Assembly: GCA_032871835.1 (NCBI GenBank)
Contig: CM065301.1
Location: 9,246,413 to 9,310,412 of the forward strand
DNA: 64,000 bases
Source: Dipteronia dyeriana
Lineage: Eukaryota > Streptophyta > Magnoliopsida > Sapindales > Sapindaceae
Reading direction: 5' to 3'
Both the position numbers and the translations under genes were made by a program. The notes below the pieces were generated by a model. That model was given only the letters and a program-made list of their open reading frames with translations. It searched no databases and had not been told where the DNA came from. Below are positions 43,635 to 55,911 of this stretch, one piece after another. Numbering within the stretch: position 1 is the first letter of the stretch; every line of letters begins with the position of its first letter.

Positions 43635-45583
43635 CTTCGTTCTGATTGTTTAGCTAGACTTATTTACTTTGTTTTACTCTGTTTTACTATTTCCAGTTAC
43701 GTTTCAAACTTGTTTAATTACTCTTGTTATTTGATTTCTATCATTAATGGTTCTTTTGCATCTTTTATTTGTTTTAGCTGTGATTAGAATATGGGTGTGC
43801 GTTGTATTGTGTTATGGTTGATGATTAATTTCCATTGGGTGCTTTCTATGCCATCGTGATCGAGCCTTTGTTTATTTTATTTTATTTTATATTGTTGGAT
43901 TTTGTTGTGATTGGTTGTGGTTTAGACGCCTTGCTCGCCGGGCTCTCATTGTCAACATTGGGGATAATGTTGGGTTTAGGTTTGGGGGTGTCGATACCGA
44001 TTTCGGTTGTTTTGGTTTTATTGAGTCCTAAATTTTATTTTTGAGTTATTTTTTATTTCATTTTGAGTCAAACTTTTCAAAAATATTCGCATGGCCAAAA
44101 ATTTCGAGCTTCAAGTAGCTTGGGTGTGATACTTTGAGTGTGTGTATGTGTGAGAGTTTATTTATGTATAATATGCTCGATTGGGCATCTTATTGTCGCT
44201 CTAGGGTCTCACTTGCAATTCATGGGATTGTTCCATCCTTTTGTGTTCAAGTTGAGAAGACTCGGTGCTCAAGCACCTTGTTCTAATAGTAGAGATACCT
44301 AGTAAGTTCACAAACACAATACTTAAAAAGTGCATTTGAGTGTTATTATTGTTTCATCTTAAACACTTATCTCGTCACGCGCATCATTTGCCATAGGACA
44401 TCACATTGCATTATATTTGTGGATTGCTTAATGGATACTTACATTCCCTTGATAGATGAAATGGTGGAAATGATTTTAGACAATGTGTGTGCTTAACTAC
44501 TCAAATTAACCTAAACAAATTCTTTGTCCCTATTTGTGTGTGCTCCCAAGCCAATTCCGAGGCCAAACACTTACCTTTCTTTTGGAACCACATTACACCA
44601 TATAGCCTAAACCTAAACATAGGCCTACCCTGGTTTCCAATCTTGTTAGGATATGTTGTGTTGTGGTGAGAGGTGGAAAAGCTCTAAATATGAAAAGTTA
44701 GCATGTATTTGGCTATATTTATAAATGTGCAAGGCAAAAGGCTCAAAAATGTAAAAGTGTGAAAATGTGTACTTATGAGCTTAAAAAGGTGAAAAAAAAA
44801 AAAACAAGGGAATAAGAGTCTTGTATGTAGTTGTAAAATACTCACTAGTAGAGTACTCATGTATAGCACAAGTGTAACGAAAAGTCAAGCCTAATCATTA
44901 GTGACACGAGTGATGTGAATAGAGCTTATGTATTAGGTGTATTGTGTGGTGTATTGTGTAGTGTCTTAGCATGATTGGTGACTTTTGAATTCCATTTCCT
45001 ATTATTTGTTCACCATATTTCACCTAATGGCCCCATTACAACCAAGGGAATACCTAAATGATCTACTAGGAAATCTAAATTGAGAATGTTTGTTGAAGCA
45101 TGATCTTCCACGTCCATCGTATTTGATTCATTTCCTAGGCTAGTTCACCAAAATATAACGTGCCATTTCTTATTGTATGCAAGTATTTGATTTCCATGCA
45201 TAAATCTATCCTTGCATACTTTACATGAGTGTGAACTTAGGACTCCGAGAGGAAAGAAAAGAGAATGTCCACATGAGGTTTAAAGTCAAAACGAATTACG
45301 CTCGAGGTGTGAAAGTGAGTAGTTCCCGACATGAGAGCACTTTAGGTGTGGGATTCATATTGTTGAATGTCTCATGAGTGCCTTCGAGTTGCTTGAGAAT
45401 GTTTTGCATGTGTCTACTCTCCTTATCCACACATCTTTGCATCTCATCATCAGTTGAAAATGCGGCTTTTGAGTTATTGTTGTTTGAATTTCTTTTGTTT
45501 TTATCTAGTCATCCTGTTGTTTGTTTGTTTGTTTATGTTATTGTTTTCTCTTGATTTTACTCGAGGACGAGCAAAATGCTAGG
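43635..45583 (+). other. Athila 3' non-coding region
   Basis: About 1.9 kb with no credible gene. It includes the phrase CATTGGGGATAATG at about 43960 followed by TTTGGGGGTG (43981-43990), a pattern common in Athila 3' regions. TCGAGGACGAGCAAAATGCT, just before the polypurine tract, is also familiar from this branch. Confidence 0.6.
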
Positions 45584-45594
45584 TTTGGGGGTGT
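45584..45594 (+). other. Athila polypurine tract
   Basis: TTTGGGGGTGT immediately precedes the 3' LTR. This G-rich tract is the expected primer for plus-strand DNA synthesis. Confidence 0.8.
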
Positions 45595-47028
45595 TGATCG
45601 AGCCATGATAACACTAGTTTTCGAGTCCCTCTTCCTACACTTGTTGCTTAATTCTCGAGTAAAATCAAGTGTTTAATGGCTCAATTGAGTGTTTTTACAG
45701 GATTTCATGATTAGGGGTATCATTTGGGTGATTTGAGTGAAGTTTGGACTCAAAAGTGCTGGAAATCAAAAACTTAGGCAAAAAGGCAAGCTGTCGCGGT
45801 CGTGGAGCGTTGTCATGGAAAACCGCAACACCATGAGCGACAATAACTTATTTTAGAAGTCGCCAGAAATGTCGCTTAGAAATCACACAAGAATATCCAA
45901 AGAAGCGACATGTCACGGTCAAGTTCCATCATGGGAAACCGTGACATACCGGGCAATAGAAACTTCCTTGGCCATTGTCGCTCGAGGTGTCACATGAAGA
46001 GAATACGCGGAGCAAAGAGGCGAGGTGTCACGGTTGGATTTTCGTCATGGACAACCGCGACAATCAACGACGCGACAATACGATGCACGTGTCCCTAGGT
46101 TAATTCTTGACCTATTTTTGGACCCATATAAATACCCATCATATATTTTGGTGAAAGATCATCAGCCACACGAAATTTTGGACACTTTCACCCCTTCATC
46201 ACCATTCTTGGACAACTTTTCCATCCATCCATCTTGGAACTTGGAAGACAAGAAGAGGAAGCTTACAATTCAAGGAACTTCAAATGAACAACTTGGGTTT
46301 CTTCTTTAACTTTTCTTTGTTTTATTTCTTTTCCTTGATGTGTAACTAATTTCTATGTTAGGAGATTAATGTAAACCTATTGAGCAACTCTTTCATCCTA
46401 GTCTAATGGTTTTTAATTAAATACCTTGGTAGTCTCTTTTATTTAAATACATGCTCTAATTCCTCTACTTATATTCAAATGAGACCTCAATAAATGTTTG
46501 TGTAAGGATTAGTTTATCTATGATGTCTAGGGTTAGATGTGGGTGACCATCCCATTTAGTCATTAACTACAAGCTTAATAATTGAGAAAATTTCCATATG
46601 CATGACCATGCTATGTGTTATTTGGTTTGGAGTTTTAATTAAAAACTAATTCTAACCATTGTTCATTACATAACCGTGTGTGAGTAATAGGAAAGATTAG
46701 GTGCTTCATGAAATAAACCCTATCAATTGGATTTAAGTGCTTGAATGAGACTAATGGATTACATTGAGAAGTTTAATTAGGTTGCATTGATTCCCTAGCA
46801 TTCCCTCATATTCAAATTTTCCGTGTGAGCTTTTAAGTACTTTAGTTTATTTGATTTTGCATATTAGTGAGTAAAATTACCAACCCAAGACAAGCATTAT
46901 GTCATTTAGTTTTCATGCACTTAGATTAGGATTTAATTAGATTAAATAGTGTTCAACTATTAGAATCACCGATCCCAGTGAACGAGCTTTTCGTTAAATT
47001 GATTAAAAGATCAAAATTACTGCAATCA
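45595..47028 (+). repeat. 3' LTR of the Athila element (1434 bp)
   Basis: Matches 31131-32565. Its three hairpins are at 45792-45830, 45911-45946 and 46026-46062. Followed by the CTTCA target duplication. Confidence 0.95.
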
Positions 47029-47033
47029 CTTCA

Positions 47034-47507
47034 CGACTGTCCAACAACGTCATCGAGCTCCCCCTCCACCGGTGATGAGATCTGTAGAAAAAAGGGAAGA
47101 AAACGAAATACCTAGAAACCCAGAACATTTCAAGTTTCAACATTTCAATTTAGTCAAGATTCAAGTTTTAACATTTCAATTTAGGCAAGATTTCAAGTTT
47201 CAACATTTCATTTTTTTAGACAAGATTTCAAGTTTCAAGGTTTTAATCCTGATTTCAAGTTTAGTTTCAGATTTTATTCATGATTTCAAATTTTTCTCCA
47301 CTTTTTTTAAAAAAATCAAAATCCAGGAGTATTTTTATAATTTATGGACATACACTGAATTTTTTTTTAAAAAAAGTGGTTATTAACGAATAAAATTTCA
47401 AAAGTGGTTATAAACGAAAGTTTAATGTTTTCCATGGCTATTTTTGGTTTTCTCTATATATATTACATTATGATGATTGGTAAAAAGCCAAATAATTAAT
47501 AGACAAT
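47034..47507. other. Spacer between Athila and copia elements
   Basis: The first 60 bp are GC-richer (CATCGAGCTCCCCCTCCACC) and were contiguous with 31125 before the Athila insertion. Then come the CAAGTTTCAACATTTCA repeat and AT-rich DNA. No gene is supported. Confidence 0.5.
47128..47240. repeat. ~33-bp tandem repeat, three copies
   Basis: TTTCAAGTTTCAACATTTCAATTTAG-CAAGA repeats three times with small changes, then a partial copy. Confidence 0.8.
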
Positions 47508-48137
47508 TGTTAGTATATTTTGGTATGGATTGGAGACCCATTATACACCCAAGTGGGCCAAGAATACAAGTAATACATGGAGAGCCCAAAATCCATGTAA
47601 TCCAAACTCAAGCTCAAGCTCATGCATATGACATATATGCAAAGCCCAAACATAAGCCCAATAAGCAGTTTTATGCTATATATACATCAGTGTTAGAGAC
47701 TGATTAAGACACACATAACAAGACACATAATAACGTGAATGTGTGTGTGGTTGTGTCAAAACATTATGAGTATGCATGGGAAAGCATTGTTTGTACAATG
47801 TAAAAGCTTGTGTGTGTGTTGTGCTATTCAAAAGCATATGTGTGTGCAGGAGAGTATTGCATGTAATAATGCATGTGTATGTGTTCATCAGAGAATAAAT
47901 TACAGAGAATAAAAACACAAGAGAGATGTGGAGAAAATCCGTAGAATTTTCTCTCATTTATAATCAAAGTGTGGATAACATGCATTGTGATCAGAGGGGA
48001 CTTTCCGATGATGTGATCGTCCTTCGACCGGTGATTCAGTTCCGGGTGTTCGATCCCGCTTCCTCTGGAATTTGAATTTCCGTATGGTGAACGGTAATAA
48101 TCCGAATTCGTTTTATTTATATCAAATATTATTTACA
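47508..48137 (+). repeat. 5' LTR of the copia element (630 bp)
   Basis: Matches 55257-55906. It contains a GTGTGTGT-rich middle and a TATATATA candidate promoter at 47677-47684, preceding CATCAGTGTTAGAGACTG. Confidence 0.92.
47677..47684 (+). promoter_or_regulatory. Candidate TATA box of the copia LTR
   Basis: TATATATA in TATGCTATATATACATCAG, conserved at 55423-55440 in the other LTR. Confidence 0.5.
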
Positions 48138-48138
48138 T

Positions 48139-48150
48139 TGGTATCATAGC
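48139..48150 (+). other. copia primer-binding site (initiator tRNA-Met type)
   Basis: TGGTATCATAGC directly after the 5' LTR differs at one base from the standard TGGTATCAGAGC. Confidence 0.85.
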
Positions 48151-48283
48151 ATGATTGGGACTGTATTCTGGTAGAAATGCCATGTTTAGGAATTGTTATT
48201 CACATTTTGAATACATCACAATACAATAATGGCATAACACCACACACTTGTTATATTTTGTTTTAGATGGCATGATTGTATAC

Positions 48284-48291
<8 letters not shown>

Positions 48292-48363
<72 letters not shown>
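48292..48363. repeat. (TA)n(TG)n compound microsatellite
   Basis: About 7 TA units, then about 29 TG units, inside the copia element just after its primer site. Confidence 0.92.
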
Positions 48364-48365
<2 letters not shown>

Positions 48366-48779
48366 TTATATGTTCTGGAGATTATTGTCATGTTATAACT
48401 TCAAAATTGAGAGAATTTTGAAGAATTATAAATGAAACCCGTGACTGATATGGGGTTCGAATTTTATTGTCATTTTTTATTTCTCTACGATCGTGGTACC
48501 ATTAGATAGAGTCTTTCGATAGCTTTCCAACGATAGGTCATTTGCATAATTTGGTTAAGAAACGAGGGAGAAAAACGATTTCGAAATTTCATGTAGTGGA
48601 TTACATTCTGGAAAATTGTTTGTTCTTGAATATGGGTGAAGAACATGAAGAACATGTTCAACACACCTATGAACGGAGAGTACATTTCACCCCTAACCCG
48701 AATGTCTTTTTCAATGGTATATATGGAATTAAAATTAAATTTGGAGTCGGATAGTGGTGATCCCGTGATCGGAAAAATC

Positions 48780-49520
48780 TAGGAAGACGGCGAGCGCGTC
48801 TCACTCTCCTCCGGCGCGAGTGGGCCAGTGGTTCTGGTGTTGACACGTGGACACACCAGAATATGACACGTGGCGGGTTTTTATCTTTTGTGACAAGTGG
48901 CTCATTCTCACTTTGACATGTGGCATCGATTTGTGTAAAAGAAACCGTTGATGGTTTCCAGCCACCGAGGAAGTTTCCGACGACAGTTTCAAAAGTTAGG
49001 AACAGTTACTGGTGCCACGTCATCACCGATCGAACTGGTTCGCCGTTACGGTACTCCGAGTGGCACATTTTTCGATGACTTTTTAGACGGTCGGTGATTG
49101 TTTCCGACGATGTTTTTCGGTGTCCAATAAATGGTTTTCCGGTGACCAAAGGCGGTTTTCCGGCAATAAAAAAAATATAATTTTTTTTATATTTTTTAAA
49201 TTTCAATTTTTTTAAATCTATTCCATCAATGTGTTTCACTCCAATATGAGTTGAATTAATGCCCTATAAATTCCGGATGTGTTTTTTTTTAATAAATCAG
49301 ATTCAAGTGACAAATTTTTTGTGTGGATTCCAATGACAGTTTCCAGTATGATTTTCGATGACGGTTTCTGGTTACGGTTTCTGATGACTGTCTCCGGTGC
49401 GGTTTCTGGTAACAGTTTTTGATACGGATGTTAAAGATGGTTTTAGGTGGTATTTTCGGCCACCGTAGATTTTTCCAGCAGGATTTTTAGCACTGTTTTC
49501 TAACGGTCATGGAATTTTCC
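48780..49520. repeat. Degenerate TTTCCGGTGACGG / GACACGTGG repeats in the copia interior
   Basis: The first part has several GACACGTGG-type phrases, the rest many variants of GGTTTCCGGTGACGG over about 500 bp. No frame holds. It sits where a copia gag leader would be. Confidence 0.55.
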
Positions 49521-51239
49521 TACGGAAAAATTTGGCCACCAAAATTTAGCTTTAGTGGGAGCTATGTATATTGAAAGGCCTTCGTTTAAAATTCTCCGTC
49601 TAATTAATTATGCAATCGGGAAAAAAAAGTTTGATTAGAATATACATTGGAAATGTATAAGGTTATTAAAAGATAAATTTTTCTAAATGAGTTAGAAATT
49701 TTTTAATAATAAATCTGCATTATCTCATATGTCTTAATGGAGAAGATTTCATGAATCTTTTATTGACATATAGTCGCAGTCAATGACTCGTGTTTTTATG
49801 TGGAGAGATGCAGCGGATAGTCTTTTAATGAAATTTCCCGAAGAGTTAATAGATCTATAAGGTTGGAAAAACTAGAGTAAGGTACAACGATGTATTTTGG
49901 TCATATGTGTGTGAAGTAGATATCGTAGAGGAGCATTACATTATTAGGAATGTGAGGTGATCTACTACATCTGTAATGAATATTCATAGTGTTAGGCACA
50001 TGAGTTATTGCACACGCGAAAGATGACCAAAATTCTTGAGAAAATGACAATTAAATGAGTTGTGAAAACTTAGAGAGTCTTTCTCAGTGGTGATCGATAT
50101 AAATATGAAACGTATATAATGAATAGCATGCAAAGTCACGTATTTTGAGAAACTACTGTGCTTTTAATAAACCGTTCTATAGTAAATAATTTTGGTTTAT
50201 TTACTTTGTAGTAAAAACTGTTTGACCCATAAAATATTTTATTGGGACTTGTGCATTGTATTCTTCTGTTATTTATATGATCACTTGTTTTAGGAATTCT
50301 AAATTGTTGAGTACAATATTAGAATTAGAATTTTGTGCAAAGTACTAAATTAATGATGATTAAATTTTTGGAAACGGATTGTAATTAGAAGCTTTGACGA
50401 CTTTTTCGATTATGTTCCTTAAATTGTTTCATCATTTGTTCGGTCAGCGTTTGTAGCAAAATTAAATGTGTGTATTTTTTTTGAAATTAATATGCTTGCA
50501 TAGTAGATTGTATGTCTCTACATAGATTAGCATAAAATATAGATTATATATCTATAATATTGTGGCCAGTTTGATAGCTATAAACTAAATCGTGTAATCT
50601 AAGAAATAGATACAAAAAGGATTTAGTGTATTTTAAGAGTAAGAAGCTCTTGAGACTATAACATGATTCATGATTGAACTTCGGCATAGTATTATAGCTC
50701 GACATACAAGATGTAAAGGTTTATCAAGCCAAAAGTTAAATTACTCGCATCATGTTACGGGGTAAGTTAAATAGAAATGATGAAACAATTTCCGAACAAA
50801 TGATGAAACAATTTAAGTAAGGTGGTTTACCTTTCAGAGTTTGGCTTGAAGGGAAAATTTTACTAGTATTTTCAATACTAAAAAAATTTAGTGGGTACGG
50901 TATCAAAGTTTGATTACTTATAAGAAGCGCCAAAATTAGTGGCAGCCTCAAATAAGAATATAAAACATGATACACCGATTAAACGATCTGATCTCTTTTG
51001 GTAGTTGGAATATATAAAATTAATATGACACGTTTTGATCACGTCATTTCGGTAGTAGAAGATGAGCGCTTAAAGGCGGCTTAGGCTTCTAGCCAATTTT
51101 ATATGAAAGATTCCAACATGTATAAAACTTTTAGTTTTGAGCATATTAGTGGAAATAGTTATTTCCAAAAGGAGAAGAGAATCTAGTCTTAACTACTTAA
51201 TCTTAGATCGGAATATGCAAGAAGTTGAGGGATAACTAA

Positions 51240-52450
51240 TTGAGGAAGGGCTAAATTCAAATAACTTGTTGCAGTTGTGACAAGCTGGGACATTTTCACT
51301 CATAAATGCATTGAGTGAAAAAGAGAAAAACCCAAACTCAAGAATTTGTTAAGTTATACTTAAGTTTCTGGCTATGTATTTTCTTTTTGAATCTCGTCCA
51401 TTGTGGTGGTGGATAAGCAAAGACATACCATTCAACAAGAAACTGTAAAGCACATTTTGAGTATAGTTAGATTATTAGAGACAAGATGTATATGTGTTAG
51501 AACATTTTTTTTTGGAGTTTAGTACCAACAAACTGGGTTTGCATGGTAGCCTAAATTTAGACTCCATGATGTTCTAATATACACTTGAGATCTAACTGGG
51601 TTTTAATGTTTGTGGTTATCCTCATTGATTCGGGTTATCATTAATGATCATGATGGTTATATGAATATTATTTTAGCAAATTATATTCATATGGTACTTG
51701 ATAATTTAATGGTTTTATGGAATTATATGTCAGTAGAAACGGTTATAATTTTGTTTGTTTTTCAATCATTACAATGGTAATGGTGCGGATATTTTGGCAT
51801 GCTAGATTAAGTCATGTTGAACTAGATTAAATGAGTATATAAGTCAAGTTTGACTAATTTGACTCATTTATCTTAAAGGTCATGCAAATTATCTATCAAG
51901 AAAAACAATTAGAAAACCATCTAATAAATAACTAGATCAGAAATTTCATTGCAACTAATCATTATTACATTTGTGATTGAATTAGTGTAAAGACTAGATT
52001 GAAATTTATTATCTAGTTACATTCATTAATATCTTTAGATGTCTCGGTCATATCTATTTGATCTCTCATAAATCGAAAGCATTAGATTGCATTCAGATTG
52101 TTTGATTGAGGATCATATTAGATGATAAACTTTTTTGAGTTTTAAAGAATAAACCGAGTACGTAAATATCTTTCTGAACAGTTCAAGAAATTGTTTAGTA
52201 AGAAAGATATAAAAAAAGATATTTATTTATTCCTAGGACTCTGCAACAAAATAGTGTAGCGGAAAGAAGGAATTAAATAATGTTGGAAATAGTTAAGTCT
52301 ATGATGGCGTAAATGAATTATTTAGTATCTTACTAGAAGATATGTTTATTGTTGCCTACTTACTTAGTCATGTTCCATTTTAATCAAACACTTCTACACC
52401 ATATGAATTCTGGATAGGTATGTAGCCTAGTCTGACTAATCTATAGCCCT
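51240..52450 (+). pseudogene. copia gag knuckle and integrase scraps
   Basis: A CSCDKLGHFHS phrase near 51270 resembles a decayed CCHC knuckle. Near 52235 the translated phrase LQQNSVAERRN corresponds to the copia integrase signature TPQQNGVAERKN, and the following PTYLVMFHFNQTLLHHMN resembles the AAYLLNRVPSKS segment with a changed frame. Stops and shifts are too many to give exact limits. Confidence 0.6.
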
Positions 52451-52714
52451 AGGAGTATGCAGATTATGTTTATAATCCATCTTATAGAAATGAGAAATTG
52501 GATGCAAGAAGAGAAGTTGTATCTTTATTTGATACTCTGTGCATTCCAAAGGATTAAATAAACGATGGTGTATAATTAGATAGAAGTGTGATTGAATTTG
52601 AATCACAAGATGTCATTATTAGAGAATGAATTTCTTAGTAAAAGTGAATTTAATATAGATATCCTATTTTAGAATTAGATGATCTGTGTTAATATGCGAG
52701 TGGCGGTAAATTAA

Positions 52715-52860
52715 AATTTAACTTGATCATCCATCCCTAGTGGAAGTGGAATTATAAATGGATCTTTCATCCCTAGTGAGAGTGAAAGTGGAAATCTACA
52801 CCCTAGTAGGAGTAGAAATCCTTATGGATCTTTCATCCTTAGTGGGAGTGAAACAGCTGT
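52715..52860. repeat. CATCCCTAGTGGGAGTG repeat in the copia interior
   Basis: Four imperfect copies of TTTCATCCCTAGTGGGAGTG-AA at roughly 35-bp spacing. It replaces the region expected between integrase and RT. Confidence 0.7.
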
Positions 52861-53123
52861 TAAATCAGCCACTGTAATAATTTACCAACTTATGGACATA
52901 ATCACCAAATTATCACATTTCATCTTTCGGAGATTGAAAGGGAATTTTTTATGATTACTTCACTTGACAATGATGAGCCAAAGATTTTAGAATTGAGCTA
53001 TCACTTATATCTACTAAATGAATATGAGAATGAAAACAATGGAAGGTGAGATAGAGTATAGAAAAGTGATCATGTCCGGGACTTGATTCACTTACCGCTT
53101 GGTCATTATACCGTTATGAACAT

Positions 53124-53590
53124 ATGGATTCCATATATATCATATGTAAGGTGAAAAGTACTAATGAGAGGTATAAGGCGCGATTAATCGCAAATGAAGA
53201 AACTTATTCTTTGGAAGTAAAGTTTTCTTCTATATGCCTTATTCTAGCACTAGTCACATATTTGAATATGAAATTACATCAGATGAATGTAATGATTGTA
53301 CTTCTCGATAGAGAACTAGAGAAAGAGATTTACATGGAGTTGCCTGTAAATTTTTCGTTTCAAAAGATCAAGAGCCCATAAGTGTGCTTGCTTGATTAAT
53401 GTATGGTTTGAAACAATCATCTAGAAAGTGGTATCTTTTATTTCATCAAGCTGTAACGTCTTACAGATTATTTATGACTAAAAATAGCCATGGTAAGTAC
53501 ACTAAACAGGTTAAGGAAAATTTTTATATTATCTATATATGTGGACTATATGTCTTAGCTAGAAATAATGAAGAATTTGTAAAACCATAA
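53124..53590 (+). pseudogene. copia reverse transcriptase scraps
   Basis: NERYKARLIANEETYSL, LHQMNVMIVLLDRELEKEIY and MYGLKQSSRKWYLLFHQAV correspond to the copia RT segments ERYKARLVAKGYTQ, LHQMDVxTAFLNGDLEEEIYM and LYGLKQAPRxWY. The catalytic YVDDM is replaced by a decayed YICGLYVLA. A shift and a stop lie between the two frames (53379-53398). Confidence 0.85.
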
Positions 53591-54983
53591 TAAAATTGTA
53601 ATTCTCAAATTTCTTTGAGATTTTATATGAGTAATGTGGCTTATATATATTAGGAGTAATAGTTGATTCGAAATGAGCAATTGTAGGCTCGTAGATACTC
53701 CTATTGTAAAATTACAAACTCTTATCCTCAATGTGTACATTGAAACTCCATAAGATCAAGTTATTAATTACAAGTTCCTCATGTTAGTACCATACAGAGT
53801 CTCATGTACATTGTTATATGTACAAAGTCTATCATTAGTTACATCGTAAGATTGGTGAGTGGACACCAATATAATCTTTGATTACATCATTGAGATGTTG
53901 TCAAGAGGATATTGACATACCTTGAAAGTACGACTACTAATTAGTGTACATTGTGATATGTACAAGGCCCAATATAAATTATGCTACAAAAATTGGTAAA
54001 TGTATATCAGTATAATCCTAAATTGAGAGGATTATGACATAACTTTAATAGTAAGAGAATTTACCATTAATGATAGCATAATTACACACATAATGTAATA
54101 AAAATATGTCGTCAGGTTGAGACTAACATTCTTACACGTGTGGTCGCCTCAGTTGTTGAGATAGCAAGCTGAGATGAGACACATATATATTAGAGAATAT
54201 GTAGGATATATTCTCACGGAGCTAGTATATATGAATATGTCGCCTTGACTTTGTCAAAATGAGGTTCACAATAAAAATGATGAGGTTCACAATAAAAATA
54301 ATAATATATTTTAGAACCGATCATGATAGACCCCACTATCATTAATACCTAATTCAAGCCAGATTTGAGATCTTAATGTGGCGTCAGAGAGAGGCGAGCT
54401 CTTAAGAACTCAGTTTAGTCACGAGAGTTGTGACTAGACTAAGATCTGTACAGTGAATAATATAAAGATATATGCATTCTTATTTAGAATAAAATTCATT
54501 GTAACACGTGTGTCATACCACGTGTGCTATTTGTGACCGATATGGAAAATGAGAAAATGAATCCCTACTTCCTCATTGTGTAAGTTCCACTGAAGTTTTA
54601 CGTTAACTTCAAACATTGTCCCTATGACCATTTACTCTATCTTGAAGTGTCAGGATAATGTTAGCACATTTAGCGTGTTATTTCTATGGCTATGATAATT
54701 CAACCTATGGGGGGCACGTCTAGGGTAGCAGTTGTTCTGGAGACGGAGAGATAGAGATGAAATAGGAAGGTTTAATGAATTTTTATTTGATTTATGTATT
54801 CACCGGTCGACCAATTGTATTTGTTACAATTGTGAATACATGAAATGTGATAAAGTCAAGCATAGCTTTTGAGGGATCAAGTATGCTTTAGACTAATAAA
54901 AATTATAAATTAAATCTAGGATACAATAATTAACAAAATTATCTCTTGTAAATAGAGAATTTACATTTGAGATTGTTAGCTCC

Positions 54984-54987
<4 letters not shown>

Positions 54988-55048
<61 letters not shown>
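54988..55048. repeat. (TA)n microsatellite
   Basis: About 30 TA units, 210 bp before the copia 3' LTR. The minus-strand YIYIYI frame across it is an artefact. Confidence 0.92.
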
Positions 55049-55050
<2 letters not shown>

Positions 55051-55256
55051 ATTGCTCATAGGTCACATGATGCACTTACCCGTATGAAAATTTTTGATAA
55101 TGATAACAATACTTGTGTTTAAATGTTTTAAAGGCTTCTCTGTATATATCACATCTTACACCATTTGGGGAGTAGAAAATGTTGATTAATAAGGTTGCAC
55201 CTATGATGGGTTTGTGGTAACTTAACTGTGTTGGACCCACTTGTGCGAGTGAGAGA

Positions 55257-55906
55257 TGTTAGTATATTTGGGTATGGGTTGGAGACCCATTATACACCCA
55301 AGTGGGCCAAGAACACAAGTAATACATGGAGAGCCCAAAATCCATGTAATCTAAACCCAAGCTCAAGCCCATGCCTATGATATATATGCAAAGCCCAAAC
55401 ATAAGCCCAATGAACAGCTTTATGCTATATATACATCAGTGTTAGAGACTGATTAAAACACACATAACAAGACACATAATAACGTGAATGTGTGTGTGGT
55501 TGTGTCAAAACATTATGAGTATGCATGGGAAAGCATTGTTTGTGCAATGCAAAAGCTTGTGTGTGTGTGTGTGTTGTGCTATTCAAAAGCATATGTGTGT
55601 GCAAGAGAGTATTGCATGTAATAATGCATGTGTATGTGTTCATCAGAGAACAAAATATAGAGAACAAAATACAGAGAATAAAAACACAAGAGAGATGTGG
55701 AGAAAATCCGTAGAATTTTCTCCCATCTATAATCAAAGTGTGGGTAACATGCATTGTGATCAGAGGGGACTTTCCGATAATATGATCGTCCTCCGACCGG
55801 TGATTCAGTTCCAGGTGTTCGATCTCGTTTCCGTTAGAATTCAGATTTCCGTATGGCGAACGGTAATAATCTGAATTCGTTTTATTTATATCGAATATTA
55901 TTTACA
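55257..55906 (+). repeat. 3' LTR of the copia element (650 bp)
   Basis: Full-length match to 47508-48137, with an extra AACAAAATATAGAG-type duplication near 55650 and a longer GT run. Confidence 0.92.
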
Positions 55907-55911
55907 ATAAT

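Larger units (their letters stand above)
31131..47028 (+). mobile_element. Complete Athila-lineage Ty3/gypsy retrotransposon (15.9 kb), with two insertions
   Basis: LTRs of 1435 and 1434 bp are flanked by perfect 5-bp duplications CTTCA (31126-31130, 47029-47033). Inside, in order: tRNA-Asp-type primer site, Athila-type gag, protease, reverse transcriptase, RNase H, integrase, long 3' region with an extra sense ORF at the env position, and a polypurine tract. A hAT MITE (35815-36535) and a probable solo LTR (37664-39626) lie inside pol. Without them it would be about 13.2 kb. LTRs differ by roughly 5-6% by eye, unevenly, with most differences in the U3 hairpin zone. Confidence 0.95.
47508..55906 (+). 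mobile_element. Ty1/copia retrotransposon (8.4 kb), strongly decayed
   Basis: LTRs of 630 bp (47508-48137) and 650 bp (55257-55906) start TGTTAGTATATTT and end TATTTACA. Flanks ACAAT and ATAAT match at 4 of 5. A copia-type primer site TGGTATCATAGC follows the 5' LTR. Interior: only scraps of gag zinc knuckle, integrase and reverse transcriptase can be recognised, in the copia order (integrase before RT). LTR difference is roughly 5% by eye plus a 19-bp and a (GT)n indel. Confidence 0.9.

Noticed and set aside
47676..47957. Minus-strand frames in the copia LTRs (also 55425-55754)
   Set aside because: Present in both LTRs, low-complexity and GT-repeat-derived.
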